DNA from: Reyranella sp.
GTDB taxonomy: Bacteria > Pseudomonadota > Alphaproteobacteria > Reyranellales > Reyranellaceae
Length of the DNA: 34,732 nt
Direction of reading: 5' to 3'
NCBI RefSeq assembly: GCF_004296935.1
Contig: NZ_SCVH01000139.1
Span: forward strand, 1 to 34,732
Below, one piece after another: positions 1 to 6,507 of the stretch. The position numbers and the translations under genes are program-made. The notes beneath the pieces are model-generated. The model was not told where the DNA came from. It did not search any database and saw only the letters and a program-made list of their open reading frames with translations. Position 1 is the stretch's first letter, and every line of letters starts with the position of its first letter.

Positions 1-197
1 AGAAGGGCGGTCTCGGCTCGGTCGATCCGGTGCGGCCGCTCGCCTGGATGATCGACCACGCCGTGCGCGAACGCGGCGGTATCCGCAAAGGCCAGGCGAT
101 CACCACGGGATCCTGGACCGGCCTGCGCTATTTCCCGCCAGGCGCGCGCGCCCTTGGCGAATTCGTCGGGCTGGGTGTCGTCGAGGCTTCTTTCTGA
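1..197 (+). CDS. 2-keto-4-pentenoate hydratase-type protein (C-terminal fragment)
   Basis: Only the last 64 codons are present, read in the frame ending at the TGA at 195-197; the start lies outside the window. The visible part contains a GSVDPVRPLAWM stretch, then KGQAITTGSWTGLRYF and a final LGVVEASF. This pattern (a small hydrophobic 'plan/locate' segment, a glycine-rich 'TGS' turn, then a closing beta strand on a hydrophobic-Gly-x-V-E ending) matches the C-terminus of fumarylacetoacetate-hydrolase-fold hydratases such as MhpD/HpcG, which hydrate 2-hydroxypenta-2,4-dienoates in meta-cleavage and related pathways. The metal-binding residues are not in the fragment, so substrate and exact subfamily cannot be given. 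It converges on the lipoprotein gene on the other strand, with a hairpin repeat between them. Confidence 0.6.
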   Translation, partial: KGGLGSVDPVRPLAWMIDHAVRERGGIRKGQAITTGSWTGLRYFPPGARALGEFVGLGVVEASF

Positions 198-210
198 TCG
201 ACGTCATTCT

Positions 211-322
211 CTTCCCCTTTGCGGAGTCTGCAAAGGGGAAGTGTCCTCGTCATACGAGGGCGATGGGGTCATGACCCCTCCGTCGCCGATTACGGCGACA
301 CCTCCCCCGCAGACGGGGGAGG
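211..322. repeat. Five-hairpin intergenic repeat, copy 1
   Basis: Five consecutive inverted repeats fill the gap between two convergent genes: 211-222/230-241 (12-bp arms, CTTCCCCTTTGC type), 245-250/254-259, the perfect palindrome GGGGTCATGACCCC at 265-278, 282-288/293-299, and CCTCCCCC at 301-308 with GGGGGAGG at 315-322. The same five hairpins occur in reverse order and orientation at 9606-9720. The loops differ in the way expected of an inverted copy (GCAGAC here, GTCTGC there). Its place between converging stop codons suggests a bidirectional transcription barrier or mRNA 3'-end stabiliser. That role is inferred. Confidence 0.85.
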
Positions 323-337
323 AGAAGAGTCGATGCC

Positions 338-742
338 CTAGTAGTACCAGCCCGGATACGGGTAACCGCCCCACGGACCCCAGTCCCAGTCGTTCATCGA
401 GTTGATGTTGGCGGTCATCTGCTGCTCATCTGCCAGATTCTTCTGGAAGACGTTCGCCTGGTACCTGGAATAGGCCGCCTGGCTGCCGACATACAGGCAG
501 ACGCAGACGGTCGGGTCCGGATAGACGTAGAAGACCTGACCGTTCTTGATTTCGCGCGAGAACTTGTGCGCCGGCAGGTTCTTGAACGAGGCCTGGCGTG
601 CCGGGGTATTCGCCGGCACGAACTTGAAGCCGGCGGCAGCCATCATGTCTTCCTTGTTGCCGATGTTCTGTTGCGTGGTCTGGCAGGCGGCGACGGCAGC
701 GCACAGTCCCAGAATTGCAAGAGTTGATCCAACCTTAACCAT
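338..742 (-). CDS. Small putative outer-membrane or periplasmic lipoprotein, function unknown
   Basis: A protein of 134 residues. The start at 742 is chosen over an upstream ATG at 781 because a strong Shine-Dalgarno (GAGGAGG) sits just before it and the product then opens with a clean lipoprotein signal: MVKVG, a hydrophobic run, and a lipobox V17-A18-A19 before C20. The mature part begins QTTQQ and carries a YVYPDP-x-V-C-V-C-L-Y segment near the middle, with a cysteine pair that could form a disulphide. It ends in an unusual aromatic- and Gly/Pro-rich tail (WDWGPWGGYPYPGWYY). I do not recognise a named family. It lies 39 bp downstream of the crotonase gene on the same strand and may be co-transcribed with it. 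The tail could be a surface or peptidoglycan contact, but this is speculation. Confidence 0.75.
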   Translation of the reverse strand: MVKVGSTLAILGLCAAVAACQTTQQNIGNKEDMMAAAGFKFVPANTPARQASFKNLPAHKFSREIKNGQVFYVYPDPTVCVCLYVGSQAAYSRYQANVFQKNLADEQQMTANINSMNDWDWGPWGGYPYPGWYY

Positions 743-781
743 CGCTTCCTCCTCGTTGAGCAGTCCTAGGCGCCACTCCAC

Positions 782-1561
782 TTAGGCACCCGTCCATTTC
801 GGCGCCCGCTTCTCCAGGAACGCCGCCATGCCTTCGCGAAAATCGGCGCTACCGTAGGCCAACCGGATCAGGTCGTCGATGCTCTCGTCGGCGATCCGGG
901 CCTGCAGGCGGCGGAGTGCCTCCTTGGTCACCTGCAGGGTCAGCGGGGCGTGGCCCGCGACGGTCCGCGCCACTTCCTCGGCACGGACATGAAGTGCGGC
1001 CATGTCGGGCACGACCTCGCTCACCAGACCGGCCGCAAGGGCGGTCGGCGCGTCCATTAGCTTGGCGAGGAAGATCATCTCCTTCACCCGCTGCGGGCCG
1101 ATCAGGGCGGCCAGCCGGGCGTAGTTGGACATCGACAGGCAGTTGCCCAGCGTGCGCGAAATCGGGAAGCCGAACTGGGCACTGGCGGCGGCCAGCCTGA
1201 GGTCGCAGACGGCGGCGATGGCGGCGCCACCGCCGGTGCAAAATCCGGCGATGGCGGCAATGGTCGGCACGGTACAACGCTCGATGGCATCCAGAATACG
1301 ATCCATCTTGCGCTCGTAACCGATGCCGTCCTCGCCGCCCTCGAAACTCTTGAACTGGGCGATGTCGGTGCCGGCGGCGAAGGCCTTGTCGCCTGCGCCG
1401 GTGACGACGAGCGCCTTCACTTCGCGGGTCTTGCCGACCCGGATGCAGATCTCGGCCAACCCCTCGTACATCGCGAAAGTGAGGGCGTTGCGTGCCTGCG
1501 GCCGGTTGAAGGTGATCCAGCCGACGTCGCCACGCGTCTCGTAGAGGAGTTCAGTGGTCAT
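782..1561 (-). CDS. Crotonase-family (enoyl-CoA hydratase/isomerase-like) protein lacking both catalytic glutamates
   Basis: A 259-residue crotonase fold protein. The start at 1561 gives the usual family opening (MTTELLYETRGDVGWITFNRP); an ATG at 1600 would add 13 atypical residues, and neither has a strong ribosome site. Family landmarks are clear: NRPQARNAL near residues 19-26, the first oxyanion-hole segment AAGTDIAQF at about 62-70, and the second, TGGG, at 109-112. In classical enoyl-CoA hydratase the GGGCE glutamate (E144, rat mitochondrial numbering) and a P-E glutamate 20 residues later (E164) perform hydration. Here the matching positions are A114 and I134. CoA thioester binding is therefore likely, but simple hydratase activity is not; an isomerase, decarboxylase, thioesterase or other crotonase reaction is possible. 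It is divergent from the carbonic anhydrase gene and upstream of the lipoprotein gene. Confidence 0.85.
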   Translation of the reverse strand: MTTELLYETRGDVGWITFNRPQARNALTFAMYEGLAEICIRVGKTREVKALVVTGAGDKAFAAGTDIAQFKSFEGGEDGIGYERKMDRILDAIERCTVPTIAAIAGFCTGGGAAIAAVCDLRLAAASAQFGFPISRTLGNCLSMSNYARLAALIGPQRVKEMIFLAKLMDAPTALAAGLVSEVVPDMAALHVRAEEVARTVAGHAPLTLQVTKEALRRLQARIADESIDDLIRLAYGSADFREGMAAFLEKRAPKWTGA

Positions 1562-1644
1562 ATTCACACAAACAGACTGAATTGAAGTGGATGCCATCAT
1601 CGTCTATGTCGCGCCACGCCGCAAACAGGCGTAGGCATGACAGC

Positions 1645-2385
1645 ATGGCATTGGAACGGCTCCTAAAAGGCTTCTCGGACTTCCATCTGGGCTACTATCG
1701 CGAACATCTCGAGCTCTTCGACCGTCTGGCGGCAGAAGGCCAATCCCCGAAGATCCTGATCGTGGCCTGCGCCGACGCACGCGTCGATCCCGGCATTCTG
1801 ACCCAGACCAAGCCCGGTGAGCTCTTCACCGTGCGCAACGTGGCCGCGATGGTGCCGCCAGCGCAGTTCCCGCCCGATGCGCGGCATCACGGCACGTCGG
1901 CGGCCATCGAGTTCGCCGTGCGTGGCCTCGGTGTCGAGCATGTGGTCGTGCTGGGACATGCACTGTGCGGCGGCATCGGCGCTCTGGTCGATGGCCGCGA
2001 GAGCGTCTACGCGGACTACGATTATCTCTCGACCTGGACCAGCATCGCCCAGGACACGCGCGACCTCGTGGTGCAGGAGCTCAAGGGCCGCCCACGCGAG
2101 GAGATCGCCCGTGCCGTCGAGCAGGCCGCGGTCTTGAACAGCGTAAGGAACCTGATGAGCTTCCGCTGGATCGCCGACAAGGTCGCGGCCGGCACGCTCG
2201 TATTGCACGCCTGGTGGTTCAACATGACCAAGGGCCAGCTCTACGCCTTCAATCCCGCGACAGCTGCGTTCGAGCCGGTCCTGGGCTTCAGCGTCGAGCC
2301 GACCGTGGGGCGCAACACCGCGCTGTCGTCGATCGAGCCGGCGCGCTTTGTCGCCGCCGTCGCCGGCCGCAAGCCGGACTTCTGA
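1645..2385 (+). CDS. Beta-class carbonic anhydrase
   Basis: A 246-residue zinc enzyme predicted to interconvert CO2 and bicarbonate in the cytoplasm. Numbered from the ATG at 1645, the zinc and active-site motif C42-A-D44-A-R46 is followed by H105-x-x-C108 (GHALCGG), the standard beta-CA set of two cysteines, one histidine and the Asp/Arg dyad. The start at 1645 (MALERLLKGF) is preferred to an in-frame TTG at 1582 because family members begin shortly before the 'L..G...F' helix; a weak GTAGG lies upstream. It is divergent from the crotonase gene with about 80 bp between starts, and its stop is 3 bp from that of the converging aminotransferase. Bicarbonate supply to carboxylases is the usual role, but nothing nearby names a partner. 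Confidence 0.93.
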   Translation: MALERLLKGFSDFHLGYYREHLELFDRLAAEGQSPKILIVACADARVDPGILTQTKPGELFTVRNVAAMVPPAQFPPDARHHGTSAAIEFAVRGLGVEHVVVLGHALCGGIGALVDGRESVYADYDYLSTWTSIAQDTRDLVVQELKGRPREEIARAVEQAAVLNSVRNLMSFRWIADKVAAGTLVLHAWWFNMTKGQLYAFNPATAAFEPVLGFSVEPTVGRNTALSSIEPARFVAAVAGRKPDF

Positions 2386-2388
2386 CGC

Positions 2389-3567
2389 TCAGCTCGCCAG
2401 CGACGCGATCGCGGCGTCGACACCGCCCGGCGCGAACGGCACGCCGGCGGTCTTCATCGCCAGCTCGGTCGTGGCGAGGCAGCCCAACAGCATCGGCTCG
2501 TTGAGATCGCCCATGTGGCCGATGCGGAAGACCTTGCCCATCAGCGGCCCAAGCCCGCCGCCCAGCGACAGGTTGTAGCGGTCGACGGCAATCTTGCGCA
2601 TCGCGTCGGAGTTGGCGCCTTCCGGCATCATCACCGCCGTCACCGAGTTGGAAAGCCTGTCCGTTGCCTGGCCGTAGAGCTGCGGGCCCTTGCCGTCGGC
2701 GCCCCAGGCGCGCACGGCGGCGCGGGTCGCGTCGGCGAGGCGGGCATGGCGGGCAAACACGCCGTCGAGGGTTTCCTCCTCGAGCATCTTGAGCGATTCC
2801 TGCAGGCCGAAGAACATATGCACCGGCGCGGTGCCGACGAACTTCTGCGGCGCGCGGCCGTTCATCATCTCCCAATTCCAGTAATGACGCGGCGCCTTGT
2901 TCTTGCGCGAAACCTCGATCGCCTTGTTGCTGACGCCCGTCAGCGACATGCCGGTCGGCAGCATCAGGCCCTTCTGGCTGCCGCCCACGGTCACGTCGAC
3001 GCCCCAGGCGTCCATCTTGTATTCCATCGAGGCGAGCGAGGAGATCGTGTCGCTGAGCAGCAGGGCAGGGTGCTTGGTCTCGTCCATGGCGCGGCGGATA
3101 TCGGCCACCGGCAGCACCATGCCCGTTGCGGTCTCGTTGTGGACGGTCAGCACGGCCTTGATCTCGTGCGCCTTGTCCTTGGCCAGCCGCTCCGCGAGCT
3201 TCGCAACGTCGGCGCCGGTGCGCCAGTCGGCGGCGAAGGTCTCGACCTTGATGCCGAGGTTGACCGCCATCTCCGCCCAGCTCAGCGAGAAGTAGCCGGT
3301 CTCGACGATCAGTACGGTGTCGCCGGCCGAGAACAGGTTGGCGAGGGCTGCTTCCCAGGCGCCATGGCCGCTGGCGTTGTACATGTAAAGCGTCTGGTCG
3401 GTCTTCAGGACCCGCTTAACGCCGGCATGGCAGGCATGCTGGATGGCCAGGAATTCGTCCGACATGAAGTCGAGGACCGGCCGGTCCATGGCGCGCAGAA
3501 CGCGGTCGGGGATGTTGGTCGGGCCGGGATTGTTGAAGAACTGGCGTCCGCGCGGTTTGGCGTTCAC
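2389..3567 (-). CDS. Class V aminotransferase, serine-glyoxylate / alanine-glyoxylate type
   Basis: A 392-residue PLP enzyme of fold type I. The start is GTG at 3567, with a GAGGG ribosome site 7 bases upstream. Landmarks: NNPGPTNIP near residue 12, the SGHGAWEAAL cofactor-phosphate turn at about 66-75, SDTISS with the PLP-ring aspartate at 173, and the Schiff-base lysine K199 in GGSQKGLMLP. The GSQKGLM context and length match serine-glyoxylate and alanine-glyoxylate aminotransferases, which move the amino group of serine or alanine to glyoxylate in photorespiratory-type or C1 metabolism. It is divergent from another PLP enzyme at 3667 and the shared 99-bp gap holds a 17-bp palindrome, so the two may be co-regulated. 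2-Aminoethylphosphonate or purine-catabolic aminotransferases share the fold and cannot be fully excluded. Confidence 0.88.
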   Translation of the reverse strand: MNAKPRGRQFFNNPGPTNIPDRVLRAMDRPVLDFMSDEFLAIQHACHAGVKRVLKTDQTLYMYNASGHGAWEAALANLFSAGDTVLIVETGYFSLSWAEMAVNLGIKVETFAADWRTGADVAKLAERLAKDKAHEIKAVLTVHNETATGMVLPVADIRRAMDETKHPALLLSDTISSLASMEYKMDAWGVDVTVGGSQKGLMLPTGMSLTGVSNKAIEVSRKNKAPRHYWNWEMMNGRAPQKFVGTAPVHMFFGLQESLKMLEEETLDGVFARHARLADATRAAVRAWGADGKGPQLYGQATDRLSNSVTAVMMPEGANSDAMRKIAVDRYNLSLGGGLGPLMGKVFRIGHMGDLNEPMLLGCLATTELAMKTAGVPFAPGGVDAAIASLAS

Positions 3568-3620
3568 GTAGGTACCCTCGGTCTGCGAAAGGCGAAACTC
3601 TGGCGGCAGGCCCTTGGCGG

Positions 3621-3637
3621 CGCAAGCGAGGCTTGCG
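3621..3637. promoter_or_regulatory. 17-bp palindrome in a divergent promoter region (candidate operator)
   Basis: CGCAAGC, a GAG centre and GCTTGCG form a perfect inverted repeat with 7-bp arms. It lies inside the 99-bp gap between the divergent starts at 3567 and 3667. It sits 30 bases before the second gene, so it could be a repressor site or a leader hairpin. No regulator gene lies beside it. Confidence 0.4.
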
Positions 3638-3666
3638 ATGCTCTGCCATTAGTTAAGTGAGGGCTC

Positions 3667-5058
3667 ATGACCGTTGTCGCGCCGACCAACTCCGCCATCG
3701 TCACCGACTACAAGGCCCGGACGCCGGGCTCCGGCGCCCTGTTCGAGCGCGCCCACAAGGTGCTGCCGAGCGGCATTACCCACGATGCCCGCTATCTCGA
3801 TCCGTATTCGATCCATGTTGCGAAAGCAAAGGGCCCGCGCAAGTGGGACGTCGATGGCAACGAGTATGTCGATTACTTCGGCGGCCATGGCGCCATGCTG
3901 CTCGGCCATTCGCATCCCGCCGTCGTCGAGGCGGTGAAGAAGCAGATGGAGCTCGGTACACATTACGGCTCGAGCCATGAGCTGGAGGTGCGCTGGGCCG
4001 AACTCGTCTGCGAGCTGACGCCCTGCGCGGAGAAAGTCCGCTTCACCGCGTCGGGCACCGAGGCCTCGCACATGGCGATCCGCTTGGCGCGCGCCTACAC
4101 CGGCAAGGACAAGATCGTGCGCTTCATCGGCCACTTCCACGGCTGGCACGACAACGTGACGGCGGGCGCCGGCGCCACCTATGACGGCGGCACGACGCCC
4201 GGCGTGCCGCAGGAGGTGAGTGCGCTTTCGATCGTGATGCCGAGCGATAACGTCGCCGCCGTCGTGAAGCTGATCGAGGAGCGTGACGATATCGCCGCCG
4301 TCATGTTCGAGCCGTCGGGCGCGTCATGGGGCCAGGCGCCGCTGCCTCAGGGTTTCATCCAGGCGGTGCGCGACGCCACCAGGAAGAAGGGCGTCGTCAT
4401 GTTGATGGACGAGGTCATCACCGGCTATCGCTGGTCCTCGGGCGGCGCGCAGAAGGCCTTCGGCATCACGCCCGACCTCTGCATCCAGGCCAAGATCGTG
4501 GCCGGCGGCCTGCCGGGCGGCGCGGTTGCGGGCAAGCGCGAGATTCTCGACCGCATCGATCACGATGCGACCGCGGCGAAGAAGATCGAGCGGATCCTGC
4601 ACCCCGGCACCTATAACGCCAATCCGTTGTCGGCCGCGGCGGCGGTGACGGCGCTCACGCTGCTGCGTGACGAGGACCTCGCGGAGAAGGCCAACAAGAC
4701 GGCGGCGGAGCTGCGTCGCGCGCTCACCGAGGTGCTGGTGAAGGAGGGCGTGCCGTGGGGCATCTACGGCCAGAGCTCGACCTTCCTGATCTATCCCAAC
4801 CCGTTCAACGATCCGATCGATCCCGCGACTTTCGATCCGCTAAAAGTGCCGTTCGCCAAGCTCAAGGGCGCGCGCGGCGCGGGTCCGCTGACGGGCAAGA
4901 TCCGCATGGGCCTGATGACCCACGGCGTCGACGTGATGGGTGCGCCCGGTGGCTTCGTGTCGGCGACTCATGGCGGCGCGGAGATTGAGAAGACCGTCCA
5001 TGCGCTGCGCGAGACCGTGCGGGCGCTGAAGGCCGAACGTGAAGTGAAAGCGGCGTGA
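3667..5058 (+). CDS. Class III aminotransferase, glutamate-1-semialdehyde 2,1-aminomutase-like
   Basis: A 463-residue PLP enzyme, somewhat longer than typical HemL (about 430). Visible landmarks: an N-terminal LPSGITHDARY segment that in this subgroup replaces the HemL start, WDVDGNEYVDY near residues 60-70, GHSHP at 80-84, the PLP-phosphate loop ASGTEAS at 128-134, HFHGWHDNV at 156-163, D248 in LMDEVITGYR, the Schiff-base lysine K276 in AKIVAGGLPGGAVAG, and HPGTYNANPLSAAA. The EPSGASWGQ stretch and an extra C-terminal MTHGVDVMGAPGGFVSATH differ from true HemL. A catabolic aminotransferase or aminomutase is therefore more likely than tetrapyrrole synthesis. A GAGGG ribosome site precedes the ATG. 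The gene ends inside the repeat that carries the ribosome site of the next gene, which suggests read-through to the SMP-30 protein. Confidence 0.85.
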   Translation: MTVVAPTNSAIVTDYKARTPGSGALFERAHKVLPSGITHDARYLDPYSIHVAKAKGPRKWDVDGNEYVDYFGGHGAMLLGHSHPAVVEAVKKQMELGTHYGSSHELEVRWAELVCELTPCAEKVRFTASGTEASHMAIRLARAYTGKDKIVRFIGHFHGWHDNVTAGAGATYDGGTTPGVPQEVSALSIVMPSDNVAAVVKLIEERDDIAAVMFEPSGASWGQAPLPQGFIQAVRDATRKKGVVMLMDEVITGYRWSSGGAQKAFGITPDLCIQAKIVAGGLPGGAVAGKREILDRIDHDATAAKKIERILHPGTYNANPLSAAAAVTALTLLRDEDLAEKANKTAAELRRALTEVLVKEGVPWGIYGQSSTFLIYPNPFNDPIDPATFDPLKVPFAKLKGARGAGPLTGKIRMGLMTHGVDVMGAPGGFVSATHGGAEIEKTVHALRETVRALKAEREVKAA

Positions 5059-5162
5059 CCCCCTCCGGCCTTCGGCCACCTCCCCCGAAGACGGGGGAGG
5101 AGTTTGATTCAGTTCTTCTCCTCCCCCGCTTGTGGGGGAGGTGCCCGTAGGGCGGAGGGGGT
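5058..5162. repeat. Composite inverted hairpin repeat that supplies a ribosome binding site
   Basis: Outer arms ACCCCCTCC (5058-5066) and GGAGGGGGT (5154-5162) enclose two opposed CCTCCCCC/GGGGGAGG-type hairpins, each with a smaller flanking hairpin. The left arm starts on the last base of the upstream stop codon. The right arm ends 3 bases before the ATG at 5166 and is the only Shine-Dalgarno sequence for that gene, so pairing of the outer arms would hide it. A close relative lies at 17954-18069. Confidence 0.8.
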
Positions 5163-5165
5163 GTC

Positions 5166-6086
5166 ATGTACGGATTGACCAAGGCGGTTCCAGCGGCCGA
5201 ATTCACGCGCCTGCCGGACAAATTCCGCAAGCCCGGTCGCACCTCCTGGGGAGACGCCAACGCGGTCGGCATGGTGCTCGATTCCTTCCTCGAAGGGCCG
5301 AGCTTCGACCGCGCCGGCAATCTCTATGTCACCGATATTCCGTTCGGTCGGGTGTTTCGCATCAGCCCGGCCGGCGAGTGGACCCTCGTCACTGAATACG
5401 ACGGTTGGCCGAACGGGCTGAAAATCCACAAGGACGGCCGGATCTTCATCACCGATTACAAGCGCGGCATCGTGTTGCTCGACCCCGCGAGCGGCAAGGT
5501 GACGCCGCTGATCGAGACTCGCGGCTCCGAGAGTTTCAAGGGCGTCAACGACCTGTTCTTTGCCCAGAACGGCGATCTCTACTTCACCGACCAGGGCCAG
5601 ACCGGCCTGCACGACCCCTCCGGCCGCGTCTACCGCTACGACACGGCGGGCAAGCTCACGATGCTGGTCAACACCGTGCCCAGCCCCAACGGCCTGGTCA
5701 TGAACAAGGCCGAGACCGTGCTCTATGTCGGCGTGACGCGCGGCAACGCGGTGTGGCGCCTGCCGATCATGCCGGACGGCACGGTGAGCAAGGTCGGGTT
5801 GTTCATCCAGATGAGCGGCGGCCACGCCGGCCCCGACGGCATGGCGCTGGACGAGGAGGGCGGCCTGGTGATCGCCCATCCCAGCACGACGGCCTGGCGC
5901 TTCGACGCTCTCGGCCGGCCGACGCATCACGTCGATTGCGGCGACGACATCTACTGCACCAACGTCGCTTTCTCGGGCAACGACCTCTACGTCGTGGTCT
6001 CGCGGCGCAGCGACAAGATCGCGGCGGGCACCATCCTCAGGGCGGCGATGCCGGTCGCCGGCAAGAAGATGTTCTCACACACCTAG
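5166..6086 (+). CDS. SMP-30/gluconolactonase/LRE-family protein
   Basis: A 306-residue beta-propeller protein. Propeller repeats are visible as recurring 'hydrophobic-FT/VTD' strands: EGPSFDRAGNLYVTD with metal-ligand Glu43, DGWPNGLKIHKDGRIFITDYKRG, NDLFFAQNGDLYFTDQGQTG, SPNGLVMNKAETVLYVGVTRGN, and GGHAGPDGMALDEEGGLVIA. The conserved Glu, the two Asn (PNGL, VNDL) and the Asp of PDGMALD are the usual divalent-metal ligands. Members hydrolyse sugar lactones or other esters. The substrate is unknown here, and the nearest sugar-pathway genes are 14 kb away. No signal peptide is evident. The ATG at 5166 follows the G-rich arm of a repeat. The gene converges on the RidA-like gene with a 9-bp gap. 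Confidence 0.9.
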   Translation: MYGLTKAVPAAEFTRLPDKFRKPGRTSWGDANAVGMVLDSFLEGPSFDRAGNLYVTDIPFGRVFRISPAGEWTLVTEYDGWPNGLKIHKDGRIFITDYKRGIVLLDPASGKVTPLIETRGSESFKGVNDLFFAQNGDLYFTDQGQTGLHDPSGRVYRYDTAGKLTMLVNTVPSPNGLVMNKAETVLYVGVTRGNAVWRLPIMPDGTVSKVGLFIQMSGGHAGPDGMALDEEGGLVIAHPSTTAWRFDALGRPTHHVDCGDDIYCTNVAFSGNDLYVVVSRRSDKIAAGTILRAAMPVAGKKMFSHT

Positions 6087-6095
6087 CGCGTGCCG

Positions 6096-6497
6096 CTATC
6101 GCTTGCCTTTGCCGATGTGGGCGATCGCCTCGATCTCGACCAGGATCTCGGGCGCTGCGAGCGCGCTCACCTCGACCAGGGTCGAGGCCGGGAAGTCGCC
6201 GGTGAAGAACTCGCGGCGTGCTGCCCAGACTTTTACGTTGTTCTTGATGTCGGTGACATAGACCGTGATCTTGACCACGTCGGCCATGGCGCCGCCGGCC
6301 GCCTCGACCATGCCCTTGATCTTGCCGAAGATCACTTTGGCCTGCTCGTACTCGTCCATGGCGGCCAGCTTCTTGTCGTCGACGCCGCGGCACGTCATGC
6401 CGGAGACGTAGGCGATGCCGTCGGACACCAGGCAGTTGGACCAGCGTTCGGGTGGCGGCTCGGGCACGGCCGGTGAAGTGACGCGCCGGATGCTCAT
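6096..6497 (-). CDS. RidA/YjgF-fold protein without the catalytic arginine
   Basis: A 133-residue Rid-family protein, the usual length, expected to form trimers. Family landmarks: YVSGM at 30-34, the long EQAKVIFGKIKGMVEAAG helix at about 51-68, VVKITVYVTDI at 74-84, FF near 98, and the closing VEIEAIA at 120-126. Archetypal RidA uses Arg105 in a PARS motif to hold the 2-aminoacrylate carboxylate and hydrolyse the imine. Here the sequence is P103-A-S105-T, so that Arg is Ser. By known Rid subfamily behaviour, this argues against 2-iminopropanoate deaminase activity and for a specialised pathway role. The start at 6497 has a strong AGGGAGG ribosome site that overlaps the stop of the TctC gene 10 bp upstream, so the two genes form a translationally linked pair. 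Confidence 0.9.
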   Translation of the reverse strand: MSIRRVTSPAVPEPPPERWSNCLVSDGIAYVSGMTCRGVDDKKLAAMDEYEQAKVIFGKIKGMVEAAGGAMADVVKITVYVTDIKNNVKVWAARREFFTGDFPASTLVEVSALAAPEILVEIEAIAHIGKGKR

Positions 6498-6507
6498 GTC
6501 GTCCTCC

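Noticed and set aside
154-405. Small plus-strand frame over the first repeat
   Set aside because: It is made up mostly of hairpin repeat sequence and overlaps the end of one gene and the lipoprotein gene on the other strand.
1562-1644. Promoter elements between the crotonase and carbonic anhydrase genes
   Set aside because: I could not find a convincing -35/-10 pair or dyad.
2515-3660. 381-codon plus-strand frame opposite the class V aminotransferase
   Set aside because: Low-complexity His/Arg/Val/Gly sequence lacking any motif, while the minus strand encodes a complete PLP enzyme.
5058-5162. CRISPR-like array of C-rich repeats
   Set aside because: Only opposed hairpin copies are present, with no regular spacers and no cas genes; the layout is a composite inverted repeat.
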